In this document: positions 1-10,119 of the stretch, in pieces
Layout of the letters: each line of letters opens with the position of its first letter
Position numbering within the stretch: the first letter of the stretch is position 1
Assembly (NCBI GenBank): GCA_021151805.1
Contig: JAGKWN010000019.1
Location: 28,780-92,779 of the forward strand
Source: Cytophagaceae bacterium
GTDB lineage: Bacteria; Bacteroidota; Bacteroidia; Cytophagales; Cytophagaceae
Length of the DNA stretch: 64,000 nucleotides
Direction of reading: 5' to 3'
Notes under the pieces: model-generated
The model's input: only the letters and a program-made list of their open reading frames with translations
Databases searched by the model: none
What the model was told of the DNA's origin: nothing
Program-made: the position numbers and the translations under genes

Positions 1-2355
1 ATTGGTATACTCGGCATTATTACCATCTGCATTTTTACAAACAAAGCCTTCCAATCATTACGCGAAACAGTAGGCGAGTTTCATTACCCGGACCAGAAAA
101 TAAGAACCTTAAATAGTCTTCTTGATCAGACTAATAATTCTGACCAGTATTTACGATTGTATGCAATCACAAAAAAATCTGCCTATTTAAAAAAATACGA
201 TGAGTCGCTTGATAGCATAAACAAACTCTTTACATCGTATAGGAAATATACTAAAGCAGATACTTTTAAAAACAATCAGATTGACACCATACAAATGTGG
301 TGGAATAATAAAGTAAAGGACAATAAAACATTACTGAAGCTAAACAGCGACAAACCCGACATCCTGGTCATCGGAAAATTGCTGGACGATTCAAAAGACA
401 CAACCCTTTTCTCAACACAGATCAATAATGAAAAAACAATTCGCGACTCACTCGTGATTGTAAAAAAAATTCCATTCAACCAGGAACAAAAAACCGGAGT
501 GCTTCATAAAGTCAAAAGACTATTTGAAAAAAAAGATGATGAATTCGTCCTGGATTCATCGGACATGGATATTCAATTGTTTTCTTATACCTATAAAAAG
601 CAGGATACAACCATCACAGATACGCTCGTCAAAATAGATCCATATAATAAAGCTGTTACAACGACTGTAAAAAATGTACTCCAGGAACGTATGGTGTATG
701 ATACAATCATCAATCTTAAACGTCTTTCGATCATTGAGAAGGATTTTATTATCCGCAACCGGATTGACAAACAGATTAAAATCATTCAGAAACAGGAGCA
801 GGCCGATGCAGAAAATAATATTGCAGAGATCCAGAACATCAGTACGAAAGCAATTAATAAAATCTTTATTGTTTTCATCATCATCCTATTTACATGTTTA
901 TGTTTATATGGATTACTTGTCTTAGATACCTACAGGATTAAACGCTATGAACAAAACCTGATCAGAGAAAAACAAAACTACCAGGACCTTGCTAATAATA
1001 GATCTGATTTCTTGTCTATGATGGCACACGAGTTACGAACCCCGTTGCAATCCATTATTGGATTTTCAGATTTGCTCCATAATCCTAAGAATAAAGTAGC
1101 AAACAAAGCGTCACACTACAGTGAAATCATAAAAAAGTCATCTTCACATCTCCTTCAAACGATCAATCTGTTGTTAGACCGAAGTAAAATTGATGCGGGA
1201 AAAATTGAGCTGGAGCATGTTTCCTTTAACCTATCCGAATGCCTGTATGAAGTATTTGAAAGCCTCAGCATCCAGGCAAGTGAAAAGCCTTTTTTATATA
1301 CCATTGATTCAAACATTCCGGACCATTTAATTGTCAATGGCGACTCATTCAGACTTAAACAGGTATTATATAATTTATTAAGCAACGCCATAAAATTTAC
1401 CAATCAGGGCAAAGTATCTCTCACCTGCAGACTAATACATGACCAGAAAGATTCTGTGCGCGTGAATTTTAAAATCGCTGATACCGGCATAGGAATACCG
1501 AAAGAAAAAATTAAAAAACTGTTTGAAAAATATGAACAGTTGGACAAATCTACTGTTAGGCTATTTGGTGGTACAGGCTTGGGCCTGGTCATTACAAAAA
1601 AAATTCTTGAACTCTTCCATTCTTATTTAACTGTACAAAGCAATGAAAATACAGGTACTACATTTTTATTTAACCTAACCTTCGAGAAAAGTAAAGCTCT
1701 GGTACCCATTTCATCGGCAGAGTTGGTTCATAGCCATGCCTCTTTATTGATTATTGATGATGACAATTACAGTTTGTTGTATGCCTATCAATTAATTCAT
1801 AAATTTTTTGAATCCGTATATATAGCAAGTTCTATCGCCGATGGATTACAAATTATTGAGCACAACAAACCTCATATTATTTTATGCGACCTACATGTAA
1901 ATAATATACTTGGAACAACTCTACTGGATTACATAGAAGAAAAAACAAAAATAATTTTCACAAGTGCGGATCATGATTATCTGGCAAAACTAAAAAAACA
2001 GAACTTCTACATTCTTCCCAAACCTTTTACCGGTGAAGACTTGATAACTGCTTTAAACAGTCTTGACATTTCAATTCCATTAAAGAACAACACCTCAATA
2101 TCTGATACCATACATATACAATCGCTGCTTGAAAAAATTGCCTTGATTGAACAAGCCCTTAACGAAAATAATATACAATCCATTTTATATTACCTGCATC
2201 AATTGAAAACCACACTCGGTTATTTAAACAATTGGGAAGAAGTTAAGATCATACAAAAAGAAGAATCTGCTTATGTTTTACACATGAAGGCAGATATACT
2301 TAAAAAATCAATTGCAACGATGCTTCCGGGATTAAAAGATCTCTATTCGAGATGA
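1..2355 (+). CDS. hybrid sensor histidine kinase (5' end outside window)
   Basis: Membrane sensor kinase of a phosphorelay. The frame is open from base 1, with no stop before the first possible internal start (TTG at 157), and the first codons encode a hydrophobic stretch (IGILGIITICIF). The gene therefore begins upstream of the window. A probably extracytoplasmic sensor region follows, then a second membrane helix (about 840-920), a HisKA box with the phosphoacceptor His in MMAHELRTP (about 1017-1045), and a HATPase domain with GTGLGL near 1570. A receiver domain follows (LLIIDDD, acceptor Asp in ILCDLH near 1890). The C-terminus carries an Hpt-like helix with YLHQLKTTLGYL near 2190. The His-Asp-His series suggests an internal relay. 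It converges with the NtrC-type regulator and the two 3' ends overlap by 13 bp, so they may be partners, but this is inference. Confidence 0.9.
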   Translation: MGILGIITICIFTNKAFQSLRETVGEFHYPDQKIRTLNSLLDQTNNSDQYLRLYAITKKSAYLKKYDESLDSINKLFTSYRKYTKADTFKNNQIDTIQMWWNNKVKDNKTLLKLNSDKPDILVIGKLLDDSKDTTLFSTQINNEKTIRDSLVIVKKIPFNQEQKTGVLHKVKRLFEKKDDEFVLDSSDMDIQLFSYTYKKQDTTITDTLVKIDPYNKAVTTTVKNVLQERMVYDTIINLKRLSIIEKDFIIRNRIDKQIKIIQKQEQADAENNIAEIQNISTKAINKIFIVFIIILFTCLCLYGLLVLDTYRIKRYEQNLIREKQNYQDLANNRSDFLSMMAHELRTPLQSIIGFSDLLHNPKNKVANKASHYSEIIKKSSSHLLQTINLLLDRSKIDAGKIELEHVSFNLSECLYEVFESLSIQASEKPFLYTIDSNIPDHLIVNGDSFRLKQVLYNLLSNAIKFTNQGKVSLTCRLIHDQKDSVRVNFKIADTGIGIPKEKIKKLFEKYEQLDKSTVRLFGGTGLGLVITKKILELFHSYLTVQSNENTGTTFLFNLTFEKSKALVPISSAELVHSHASLLIIDDDNYSLLYAYQLIHKFFESVYIASSIADGLQIIEHNKPHIILCDLHVNNILGTTLLDYIEEKTKIIFTSADHDYLAKLKKQNFYILPKPFTGEDLITALNSLDISIPLKNNTSISDTIHIQSLLEKIALIEQALNENNIQSILYYLHQLKTTLGYLNNWEEVKIIQKEESAYVLHMKADILKKSIATMLPGLKDLYSR

Positions 2356-3653
2356 TAAATTTTCAATTTATTATACAAAGTTTTGCGATCAATATTCAAA
2401 AGACGCGCAGCTTCACTTTTATTATTACCGGTTTGTTTCAAAGCTTTTATGATTGATTCCTTTTCCTGTTGTTCCTGTAATAATTTAAGATCAATCGTAT
2501 TTATTCTTTCGGCATTCTGATGCATAATTTCCGCAGGCAATGCATCAGATTCGATCATCTCTCCCCGTGTTAATAATACAGCCCTCCGGATTATATTTTT
2601 CAACTCCCGAATATTCCCGGGGAATGAATAAGCTGCTAAAATTCTTTCGACCTCTAAACTGATTCCTTTAACATTCTTATTAAATTCCTGATTTGATTTG
2701 CTGATAAAATGTTTTACCAGTTCATGCAGATCTTCGGCGCGCTCTCTTAGTGCAGGAATATGAATTTTGAATTCATTTAAACGGTGATAGAGATCTTCCC
2801 TGAATTTTTCTTTTTGGACAGATGAAATAATTTCTTCATTTGTAGCGGCAAGCAGTCGTACATTTAAAGTGATCTCTTTATTTGCACCTACGCGTTTTAC
2901 TTTTTTTTCCTGCAGTACACGAAGAAGTTTAATCTGATTTTCATAAGTCAGGTTCCCTAATTCATCCAAAAACAAAGTGCCGCCATTGGCGGTTTCAAGC
3001 AGGCCGGCTTTATCAGTAACAGCACCCGTAAAAGCGCCCTTCACATGCCCGAAAAATTCACTTGGAAACAACTCTTCAGAAATAGAACCGCAATCAACCG
3101 CAACAAAGGCTGCTTGTTTGCGATCGCTCTTACTGTGGATGTATTTGGCCAGTTCTTCTTTACCCGTACCACTTTCACCCGTGATCAATACAGATAGCAT
3201 GGTTGGTCCAACAAGTGCTGCATGCTCAAGAACAGATTTAAATTGAGTATTTTTTCCTTTTACAAAATTTTCACTCTTCGTTTCCTGATCTTTTTTCTCC
3301 TGAACAGGGCTTTTAAGTAAGCTCAGTAACTCTTCGGGATTGATTGGTTTCGTGAGATAATCTTTTGCCCCCGATTTAATAGCCGCAACGGCAGATCGAA
3401 CGTCATCATAAAAAGTCATCATGATCACAACAATCTGGGGATATGCTTTTTTAATCTGCTGAAGAATATCAATACCATTGCTATCCGGCAAACGCAGGTC
3501 CAGCAAAACATATTTTATCGGATGAACAGAAAGCAGTTCTATACCCTGTTTGCCTTTTTCGGTGGCGTATACTTCGAAATTTTTTTTCTGAAGGAATTTT
3601 TCTAGAATTGACCGTAGGGCAAAGTCATCTTCTATGATCAGTATTTTTTCCAA
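2343..3653 (-). CDS. sigma-54-dependent response regulator, NtrC family
   Basis: Transcription activator for sigma-54 promoters. Residues 1-120 are a receiver domain with acidic pocket EDD near residue 8, acceptor Asp52 (LLDLRLPDSNG) and Lys in TKP near 102. Residues about 133-360 are an AAA+ domain with Walker A GESGTGKE (159-166), the sigma-54 contact loop GAFTGA (206-211) and Walker B GGTLFLDELG (224-233). The C-terminus has a Fis-type helix-turn-helix (NNKSEAARLLNIDRKTLYNKL). At 436 aa it has normal family length. Tail-to-tail overlap with the hybrid kinase makes a functional pairing plausible. The start at 3653 directly precedes the receiver fold; I see no strong ribosome-binding site, as is usual in Bacteroidota. 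Confidence 0.95.
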   Translation of the reverse strand: MEKILIIEDDFALRSILEKFLQKKNFEVYATEKGKQGIELLSVHPIKYVLLDLRLPDSNGIDILQQIKKAYPQIVVIMMTFYDDVRSAVAAIKSGAKDYLTKPINPEELLSLLKSPVQEKKDQETKSENFVKGKNTQFKSVLEHAALVGPTMLSVLITGESGTGKEELAKYIHSKSDRKQAAFVAVDCGSISEELFPSEFFGHVKGAFTGAVTDKAGLLETANGGTLFLDELGNLTYENQIKLLRVLQEKKVKRVGANKEITLNVRLLAATNEEIISSVQKEKFREDLYHRLNEFKIHIPALRERAEDLHELVKHFISKSNQEFNKNVKGISLEVERILAAYSFPGNIRELKNIIRRAVLLTRGEMIESDALPAEIMHQNAERINTIDLKLLQEQQEKESIIKALKQTGNNKSEAARLLNIDRKTLYNKLKIYHLE

Positions 3654-3723
3654 AATTCAAACTTGCGTCAACACTATTGTTCTATATACAATATATTGAA
3701 ATTTGGAGAGAAATACCAGTCTA

Positions 3724-3762
3724 TTATTGTTTGAGTATGATGTATGCTACCTCAAACAATAA
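3724..3762 (-). terminator. inverted repeat downstream of the delta-60-repeat gene
   Basis: Perfect 12-bp arms (3724-3735 and 3751-3762, TTATTGTTTGAG and its complement) around a 15-nt loop, just beyond the stop of the gene ending at 3791. It is placed like a terminator for that gene, but no clear T-run follows on the minus strand, so it could also be a regulator site upstream of the NtrC gene. Confidence 0.5.
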
Positions 3763-3790
3763 CAGACCAATATATAAATGCAGTTAAAAA

Positions 3791-6367
3791 TTATGGATTG
3801 ATGACAAGCTTAATTATCGTGACATCCGTTTGATTTTCATTGATGTATTTAATGAAATACATTCCCGGATCCAGACTCTGAATATCAATACCAGTATTCG
3901 TTTGGTAGTCGCCTTCATTGATAACACTTCCATCAATATCCGTCAGATACAACACTCCCTTTGAATTATTAATATCATTTAATATCAACGTATTTCCGGA
4001 AAACGAGTAAAACATATCCGGCTGTTTTACATTCGGATTACCGCCGCCGCCATTACCAGTAGTTTGTGGGGGAATATATTTATATTTCTCTATAAAGCTT
4101 CCTCTAAGAGAGGAATTATCATCCACAGTTGATCCGTAAAAATAAAAATCATTCCCGTCTACAAAAACCTTTAGATGTCTGAAATAATAATTACCGCTAT
4201 CGGTTGAAGTTTCAGGCCAATAGCTGATGATACCATTAAATAGATTTCTCTTGCCCCAATACCCAGGGTGCTCCTTCAATGTAAAGCCATTGAAAGTAGT
4301 CGTTTTCGTTCCATTAATATCATTAGATGCGGTATATTCAACACCAGTATATAGTAACGTGCTATCAATAACATCAATATTAAATCCGGGTAATGTGGTA
4401 TAATTATAATCAGCCATAACAAATGAATTATCGATTGATCCATTCAGTTTCAAACGTGCCATATAACTTGTAGCAAAATTACTGAAGGATGTAAATTGTC
4501 CTACAACATAAATCTTATCACCCAAAACTACAGCATCATTTAATAAACCATTATCACCTTGGCCAACATCAAATGAAGGATCAAAAGAACCGTCCAGATT
4601 TATCCTGACAATGTGTTTCCTCAAGTTTCCATTGTAATAATTGAAATCCCCGATTACATAAATATAGTTTCCGTTCCTATGCAACTTTCGTATTCTTCCG
4701 TTTGTACCTGTCCCTATATTTACATTAAGAGTTGTGTTTATAGAGCCACCCTGATTTAAAAAAATAATATTGCTGGCATCTGCTCCCTGGTAAGTACCGA
4801 ACACGCCTGCAATCAAGATCTTATCCGTATCAATAAGTTGAATATCATAAACTGGATAATCGGGTCCCGCTCCTACTATGAACGCAGGATCAATAGCTCC
4901 ATCAGGCATTAATCGTACTAAACGGTTTGCTGTTTGATTATTATAGGAAGTAAAATCCCCGCCAACAATTATTTTTCCATCTGGCTGAACGGCCATGCAT
5001 AAAGCAGGTCCATTAAATCCGGTACCAGCATCAAAACCAGGCACAATGTTACACATGCTGTCTACTATAACAATGGATCGTGCCGACTTTGTGCCTATTC
5101 TTGAGAATCCCCCAAGTAACACCAATTTATTTGTAGAATATTTTGCCATGTAGGTGACAGAAAAATTGGGTCCTCCACTCGGTAAAAAGGTAGGATCAAT
5201 TTCTGTGTTCCCTAAACGAACAAATCTGCGTACCTTATTTGTATAATTTTCATAATAACTCCCACACACATAAATCTCGCTATCAATTTCAAACATCGGG
5301 AATGGGTATGTAATATTCCCCAATTCACTCCCACTACGGTCCCATAAATACCCCATCCACCCTTTTGCTGCATATTGTTTAACCACTGTACCATCAACGG
5401 TGACTTCCTGAGGAAACGAATATCCGTTTCCTATCTCCCGAGTATTTAATATGTTTCCATTTTGCAAGAAAATCGATTTGGCAGTAATAAGAAATGGATA
5501 TTTACTTATGAAACCGCCGTCGGAATTATAGCGGTAAAAAATATCATCATACGGATACCCATCATGAGAGATAGATATTTCATCGTTTTCATGTACATGT
5601 ATATTTCTAATCACAGCATAAGGACGATAATTCATGTCTTTATAATTTAGTTTCAAGACACATGAAAACGTTTGGTCAACATCGCCATTACTCATCAATC
5701 GAACAATACTCGAAGCCGGCTGAGATTGGTATGCATCAAATTCGCCTGTTAAAATAATTTTACCTGTAGATTGTAATAATACTTTCTTTAGATCTCCATT
5801 ATTTATATCTCCGCAATTAAAAGACAAATCCAGATTCCCGTTGGCCTTTAACCGAACAATATTCTTTCTGGCATACCCGCTGTAAGTAGTAAATTTACCT
5901 ACAACTACAACCATTCCATCAGGTTGTACAACGAAATCATTTAAAACACTTCCAAAATCAAAATTAGGTACAAAGCTTAAATCAGGTGTTCCATCAGCAT
6001 TCAGACGCATTAAATAATTTATGTTAACGTCTGAATATGTTGTGAAGGCTCCCATTACCATTAACTTGTTTCCAGGCAACACGACAATCTTATTCACGTC
6101 GTTATTAAAACCCTTGCCGGAATTAAATGTAGGATCAACAACTGAATCATTTAATAACCGGCATATGTTTTTACATTTTACGCCTGCGATTTTTCCGAAG
6201 CTGCCGACTAAAATTAATTTTCCGCTTTGTTTAACAAGCCCATTTACAATACTAATCTGATTATTGTCGAACGTATTAAAATTGGAGTCAATAACTATTG
6301 TTTGGGCTGAAATCTGGGTCTGCAGCAATAACAAACAGCTAACAAAAAGGGTTGATAGAAATTTCAT
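3791..6367 (-). CDS. secreted delta-60-repeat beta-propeller protein with T9SS sorting domain
   Basis: Predicted cell-surface or secreted protein of unknown ligand. I place the start at the ATG at 6367 (MKFLSTLFVSCLLLLQTQ, then a cleavable signal ending ISAQ); the longer frame to 6424 adds 19 residues before the signal peptide. The body is a chain of repeats of about 50-60 residues with the pattern RLNADGTPDLSF ... VLPGNKLMVMGAFTTYS, the delta-60 (DUF5122-like) repeat that folds as a beta-propeller. A Gly-rich linker (TGNGGGGNPN) leads to a C-terminal domain of about 75 residues ending LDPGMYFIKYINE ... IIKLVINP, typical of T9SS type A sorting domains. It lies 60 bp downstream of dusB on the same strand. 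Confidence 0.85.
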   Translation of the reverse strand: MKFLSTLFVSCLLLLQTQISAQTIVIDSNFNTFDNNQISIVNGLVKQSGKLILVGSFGKIAGVKCKNICRLLNDSVVDPTFNSGKGFNNDVNKIVVLPGNKLMVMGAFTTYSDVNINYLMRLNADGTPDLSFVPNFDFGSVLNDFVVQPDGMVVVVGKFTTYSGYARKNIVRLKANGNLDLSFNCGDINNGDLKKVLLQSTGKIILTGEFDAYQSQPASSIVRLMSNGDVDQTFSCVLKLNYKDMNYRPYAVIRNIHVHENDEISISHDGYPYDDIFYRYNSDGGFISKYPFLITAKSIFLQNGNILNTREIGNGYSFPQEVTVDGTVVKQYAAKGWMGYLWDRSGSELGNITYPFPMFEIDSEIYVCGSYYENYTNKVRRFVRLGNTEIDPTFLPSGGPNFSVTYMAKYSTNKLVLLGGFSRIGTKSARSIVIVDSMCNIVPGFDAGTGFNGPALCMAVQPDGKIIVGGDFTSYNNQTANRLVRLMPDGAIDPAFIVGAGPDYPVYDIQLIDTDKILIAGVFGTYQGADASNIIFLNQGGSINTTLNVNIGTGTNGRIRKLHRNGNYIYVIGDFNYYNGNLRKHIVRINLDGSFDPSFDVGQGDNGLLNDAVVLGDKIYVVGQFTSFSNFATSYMARLKLNGSIDNSFVMADYNYTTLPGFNIDVIDSTLLYTGVEYTASNDINGTKTTTFNGFTLKEHPGYWGKRNLFNGIISYWPETSTDSGNYYFRHLKVFVDGNDFYFYGSTVDDNSSLRGSFIEKYKYIPPQTTGNGGGGNPNVKQPDMFYSFSGNTLILNDINNSKGVLYLTDIDGSVINEGDYQTNTGIDIQSLDPGMYFIKYINENQTDVTIIKLVINP

Positions 6368-6428
6368 TGATGTGGGGATTTGTATGAAAATAAAATTTAT
6401 GCTTCTTTTTACCGAAATAAACAATCAA

Positions 6429-7418
6429 TTAAAATGCGTACTCCGATAAATTCTCGGCAACTTCATCTAAGATCTGTAAAGTATCTTCGTATGAACCTGC
6501 TTCAACGAGACGCTGACGATAAGGTTTGAAATTCTGTATACCTCTGAAATAATTTGTGTAATGCATGCGCATCTCGAAAATTCCTTCCTTAGGTCCTTTC
6601 CATTCGACTGAAAAAGCCAGGTGTTTTTTACAAACTTCCACACGTTCACGAATAGTCGGTGGACCAAGTTTTTCACCGGTAGCAAAAAAATGTTTTACTT
6701 CTTTAAAGATCCATGGATAGCCAATCGCGGCACGGCCAATCATGATGCCATCCACGCCGAATCTGTTTTTGTATTCCAATGCTTTTTCCGGCGAGTCTAT
6801 ATCACCATTCCCAAAGATTGGTATATGAATATCCTGATGTTCTTTTACTTTTGCGATCCAGGTCCAATCCGCTTCGCCTTTATACATCTGCTGGCGGGTA
6901 CGGCCGTGTATCGTCAATGCCTTAATACCTACATCCTGCAAACGCTGCGCTATTTCAACAATTTTAATGGAATCATGATCCCAGCCTAAACGGGTTTTAA
7001 CGGTAACAGGTAGTGTGCATCGTTTTACGATCTCTTCGGTCATTTTTACCATTTTAGGAATATCCAGCAATGCACCCGAACCAGCGCCTTTACAAGCTAC
7101 TTTTTTAACCGGACAACCAAAATTGATATCTACCAGTTCAGGTCCGGCTGCTTCTGCTATGGCAGCCGCATCACACATCACATCAATCTTATCACCAAAA
7201 ATCTGAATCCCCATAGGGCGTTCATAATCAAAGATATCAAGCTTATGAACACTCTTGGCAGCATCCCGTATCAAACCTTCGGCAGCAATAAATTCGGTAT
7301 ACATCATATCGGCTCCCTGCTGCTTACACAACGCCCGGAACGGAGGATCACTCACATCTTCCATCGGAGCCAACAACAAAGGAAATTCACCTATTTCGAT
7401 ATCACCTATTTTTACCAC
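6429..7418 (-). CDS. dusB: tRNA-dihydrouridine synthase, DusB type
   Basis: FMN- and NADPH-dependent enzyme that reduces specific uridines in tRNA to dihydrouridine. The protein is a TIM barrel of normal length (329 aa) with LLAPMEDVSDPPFR at the N-terminus, the active-site cysteine in INFGCPVKKV (Cys102), VKTRLGWD near 145, and the phosphate-binding IHGRTR and GNGDI ... MIGRAAIGYPW segments. The start at 7418 fits the family N-terminus. The gene is divergent from the CPBP protease gene. The match to DusB rather than DusA or DusC is judged by overall resemblance. Confidence 0.93.
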   Translation of the reverse strand: MVKIGDIEIGEFPLLLAPMEDVSDPPFRALCKQQGADMMYTEFIAAEGLIRDAAKSVHKLDIFDYERPMGIQIFGDKIDVMCDAAAIAEAAGPELVDINFGCPVKKVACKGAGSGALLDIPKMVKMTEEIVKRCTLPVTVKTRLGWDHDSIKIVEIAQRLQDVGIKALTIHGRTRQQMYKGEADWTWIAKVKEHQDIHIPIFGNGDIDSPEKALEYKNRFGVDGIMIGRAAIGYPWIFKEVKHFFATGEKLGPPTIRERVEVCKKHLAFSVEWKGPKEGIFEMRMHYTNYFRGIQNFKPYRQRLVEAGSYEDTLQILDEVAENLSEYAF

Positions 7419-7486
7419 CTTGCTATCTGATATTTTTCCATAAATTTACATCTTTATTGCTAAGAAAACTATTTGATGTAAGGAGA

Positions 7487-8395
7487 ATGCAGGCTATTCA
7501 ATTATTGGGATCGGTATTAAGATTATTTGCATATTTTGTATTGGCACAAGGTGTTACCCTTTTCTTTTTACAAATCTTCAGCAACCATCCTATAGAAACA
7601 TATACAAACATTGAGCTGCTGCAACGCACACCGGATTTGTTACAGCCATTTATGCTCAGTGATATGATCGGCAAAATTGTTGGCTTTGTTATTCTTCCGA
7701 TTCTGTACTTGTTCTTTTCAAAACAAACAAACGCGAATCCGTTTAAACAGGATCCGCGCATTCCTTTTACCGGTATTAATGTAGTTTTAGGAATTGCTTC
7801 CTTAATCCTGATGCTGCCGGGTATTACCGTCATTGCAGAAATCAATAAAAATATACACTTGCCTCAGGTTTTAAAACACGTTGAAGATTCTATACGTGCA
7901 ACAGAAGCCCTTGCGGAAGCACTAACCATGCTGTTTGTAAACATTCATACACTCCCGGAAATTCTTCTCAGCTTGCTTGCCCTTGCTGTAGTGCCGGCCA
8001 TTGGCGAAGAAATTATCTTCAGAGGATTTTTTCAGCGCGAACTTATTCAGCAAACAAGAAACATACATCTTTCCGTATGGATTGCCGCTGCCGTTTTCAG
8101 TTTTATCCATTTTCAGTTTTTGGGTTTCTTCCCCAGAATGCTACTGGGCGCTTTATTGGGGTACATGTATGTGTGGTCGGGGTCCTTGCTTGTACCTATC
8201 CTGATGCATTTTACAAACAATGCATTAACACTGCTCTTATTGATTGCGTATAAAAACCATGTTATCAGCTTTAACCCTGAAGCCAGCGACCAGATTCCAT
8301 ACATCTTGGTAATGATTTCATTCCTGGCTGCTGCCAGCATAGCATACAACAGAAAAAAAACATTCGACAGTTATCTGTCTTTAGATCGTAAATAA
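7487..8395 (+). CDS. CPBP-family intramembrane metalloprotease
   Basis: Polytopic membrane protein of the CAAX protease/bacteriocin-processing (Abi) family. The catalytic pattern is visible: GEEIIFRGFF (Glu-Glu-x3-Arg), FSFIHF with a conserved His, and a further MHFTNNAL segment in a late helix. Several hydrophobic helices cover the protein. The longest frame starts at a TTG at 7457. I prefer the ATG at 7487, next to an AGGAG whose spacing is unusually short, so the start is uncertain. It lies 5 bp upstream of cdsA and is probably co-transcribed. The substrate is unknown; homologues have been linked to protein prenyl processing or bacteriocin immunity. Confidence 0.85.
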   Translation: MQAIQLLGSVLRLFAYFVLAQGVTLFFLQIFSNHPIETYTNIELLQRTPDLLQPFMLSDMIGKIVGFVILPILYLFFSKQTNANPFKQDPRIPFTGINVVLGIASLILMLPGITVIAEINKNIHLPQVLKHVEDSIRATEALAEALTMLFVNIHTLPEILLSLLALAVVPAIGEEIIFRGFFQRELIQQTRNIHLSVWIAAAVFSFIHFQFLGFFPRMLLGALLGYMYVWSGSLLVPILMHFTNNALTLLLLIAYKNHVISFNPEASDQIPYILVMISFLAAASIAYNRKKTFDSYLSLDRK

Positions 8396-8400
8396 TACAC

Positions 8401-9252
8401 ATGAATAATTTAGTACAACGTACAATAACAGGTGTTTTAGGAGCAGCATTTATGCTGACAGCCATCTGGTTCAGCTTTTATAGTTTCGCGGCTGTTTTCT
8501 TTTTAGTAACTATTCTCAGCACCTACGAATACCACCAGTTGCTTACCAAAACAGGTATTCCAAACAACCCCATTGCAGGCATTACCGGCAGTATATTGAT
8601 ATACATACTTTTTGTTCTACAGACATTGAACTTCGATTTAGGAGCAGTATTGATTGCTGTACCTTGTTTGTTATTTATGATTTATATGCTGATCGAGCTA
8701 TTTTCAACAAATGATCAGCCTATTACACGAGTGACATATACCATCGCCGGAATTTTATACATCGCGGTGCCGTTCGGATTACTAACTCTAATCCCCTGGG
8801 ATAAGAGCGCTTATGGATGCATCAGATGGGGTGTTGAAATACAACCGGTTTACAAGTTTGAAATCATCTTTGCCCTGCTGTTTTTAATCTGGGCCAATGA
8901 CGTTGGCGCTTATTTTGTCGGAAAATCACTAGGAAGGCATAAACTATTTGAACGTATATCTCCTAAAAAAACCTGGGAAGGATCGATTGGGGGTTTGGGT
9001 ACAGCTATGATTTTCGCCTATTTATTATACTGTTACTTCGGTATTTTCAGTATCCCTGTCTGGATGGGTTTATGCGTAATTGTTGTGATATCAGGCAGTT
9101 TGGGTGATTTGGTGGAATCCATGATCAAAAGAACTTTACAGGTCAAGGATTCTGGAACGCTTTTGCCTGGTCATGGAGGCTTCCTGGACCGTTTTGACGC
9201 GCTTATTTTCGCTATCCCCTTTGTATACCTGTACTTAACACTAATAAAATAA
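8401..9252 (+). CDS. cdsA: phosphatidate cytidylyltransferase (CDP-diacylglycerol synthase)
   Basis: Makes CDP-diacylglycerol from CTP and phosphatidic acid, the branch point of bacterial phospholipid synthesis, in the inner membrane. About eight hydrophobic helices are present. The family signature is complete near the C-terminus: SMIKRTLQVKDSGTLLPGHGG followed by LDRFD, preceded by ISPKKTWEGSIGG. Length 283 aa is normal. It follows the CPBP protease by 5 bp and precedes psd, which acts later in the same pathway. Confidence 0.96.
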   Translation: MNNLVQRTITGVLGAAFMLTAIWFSFYSFAAVFFLVTILSTYEYHQLLTKTGIPNNPIAGITGSILIYILFVLQTLNFDLGAVLIAVPCLLFMIYMLIELFSTNDQPITRVTYTIAGILYIAVPFGLLTLIPWDKSAYGCIRWGVEIQPVYKFEIIFALLFLIWANDVGAYFVGKSLGRHKLFERISPKKTWEGSIGGLGTAMIFAYLLYCYFGIFSIPVWMGLCVIVVISGSLGDLVESMIKRTLQVKDSGTLLPGHGGFLDRFDALIFAIPFVYLYLTLIK

Positions 9253-9313
9253 TTTCATAAATTGATTTTTTGCATGGGAAACAATTCCATGCATACAGAT
9301 AATTTTGTTTTAT

Positions 9314-9321
9314 TATATTTG
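9314..9321 (+). promoter_or_regulatory. possible -7 box of the psd promoter
   Basis: TATATTTG matches the Bacteroidota -7 consensus TAnnTTTG, 27 bp before the psd start. I find no TTTG at the expected -33 distance, so this is tentative. Confidence 0.3.
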
Positions 9322-9348
9322 CACTTGGTTTAAACTCTTAAAATTAAC

Positions 9349-10011
9349 ATGACCATTCACAAAGAAGGATATAGATCTTTATTTTACGTATCAGCATTTT
9401 TATTCATTTTGAATTTTCTTGTTTATTACTTTTCTCCTGAAGCGATCATTCTTCAAAGAACAATACTGACTATTTCCATTTTATTGTTTTTAATTGTTTT
9501 GCAATTCTTCCGCAACCCAAGCAGAACTATAGAAATCAATGATAAACAAATTATAGCTCCGGCAGATGGCAAAGTAGTTGTTATTGAAGAAGTAGTTGAA
9601 ACGGAATATTTCAACGAAAAAAGAAGACAGATCTCTATTTTCATGTCACCATTCAATGTACACAGCAATAGAAATCCGGTTTCAGGAATTGTAAAATTCT
9701 TCAAATATCATCCGGGGAAATTCCTGGTAGCATGGCATCCAAAGTCCAGCACGGAAAACGAACGTACAACAACGGTGATTGAAACTAAAAATAACCAGCA
9801 AATCTTAATGCGCCAGATCGCTGGTGCATTGGCACGCAGAATCGTTTGGTATATTGATGAAAAATCTGAGGTTACGCAAGGTGAAGAATTCGGATTTATT
9901 AAATTCGGTTCACGTGTAGATATTTTCCTACCACTGGATGCAACTATAAAAGTAAATCTTGACCAGATGACGGTTGGCGGAAAAACTGTAATAGCTGAAT
10001 TTTATTCATAA
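9349..10011 (+). CDS. psd: phosphatidylserine decarboxylase, short type
   Basis: Converts phosphatidylserine to phosphatidylethanolamine. This is the short form (220 aa) found in many Bacteroidota and Archaea. The N-terminus has two hydrophobic helices. APADGKVVVIEE and MSPFNVHSNRNP are conserved motifs, and FIKFGSRVDIFLP near the C-terminus contains the Gly-Ser bond at which the proenzyme is self-cleaved to form the pyruvoyl cofactor. It lies 96 bp behind cdsA with its own possible -7 box. A phosphatidylserine synthase gene is not in the window. Confidence 0.94.
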   Translation: MTIHKEGYRSLFYVSAFLFILNFLVYYFSPEAIILQRTILTISILLFLIVLQFFRNPSRTIEINDKQIIAPADGKVVVIEEVVETEYFNEKRRQISIFMSPFNVHSNRNPVSGIVKFFKYHPGKFLVAWHPKSSTENERTTTVIETKNNQQILMRQIAGALARRIVWYIDEKSEVTQGEEFGFIKFGSRVDIFLPLDATIKVNLDQMTVGGKTVIAEFYS

Positions 10012-10086
10012 GCAAGACTTTTCACCTTTATTCGAAAAAAGAAAAAAAAATTTAGGAAGACACTATAAAATTTCTTTTTCGATTTA

Positions 10087-10094
10087 TAGATTTG
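10087..10094 (+). promoter_or_regulatory. possible -7 box upstream of the acidic-protein gene
   Basis: TAGATTTG fits TAnnTTTG, 26 bp before the ATG at 10120. There is no matching -33 TTTG at 19-20 bp, so support is weak. Confidence 0.3.
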
Positions 10095-10119
10095 ATAAAA
10101 ATTAAGAATCGCAGCACAT

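Noticed and set aside
157..2355. TTG at 157 as the true start of the first kinase gene
   Set aside because: The frame is open to base 1 and encodes a membrane helix upstream, so the gene is truncated by the window edge.
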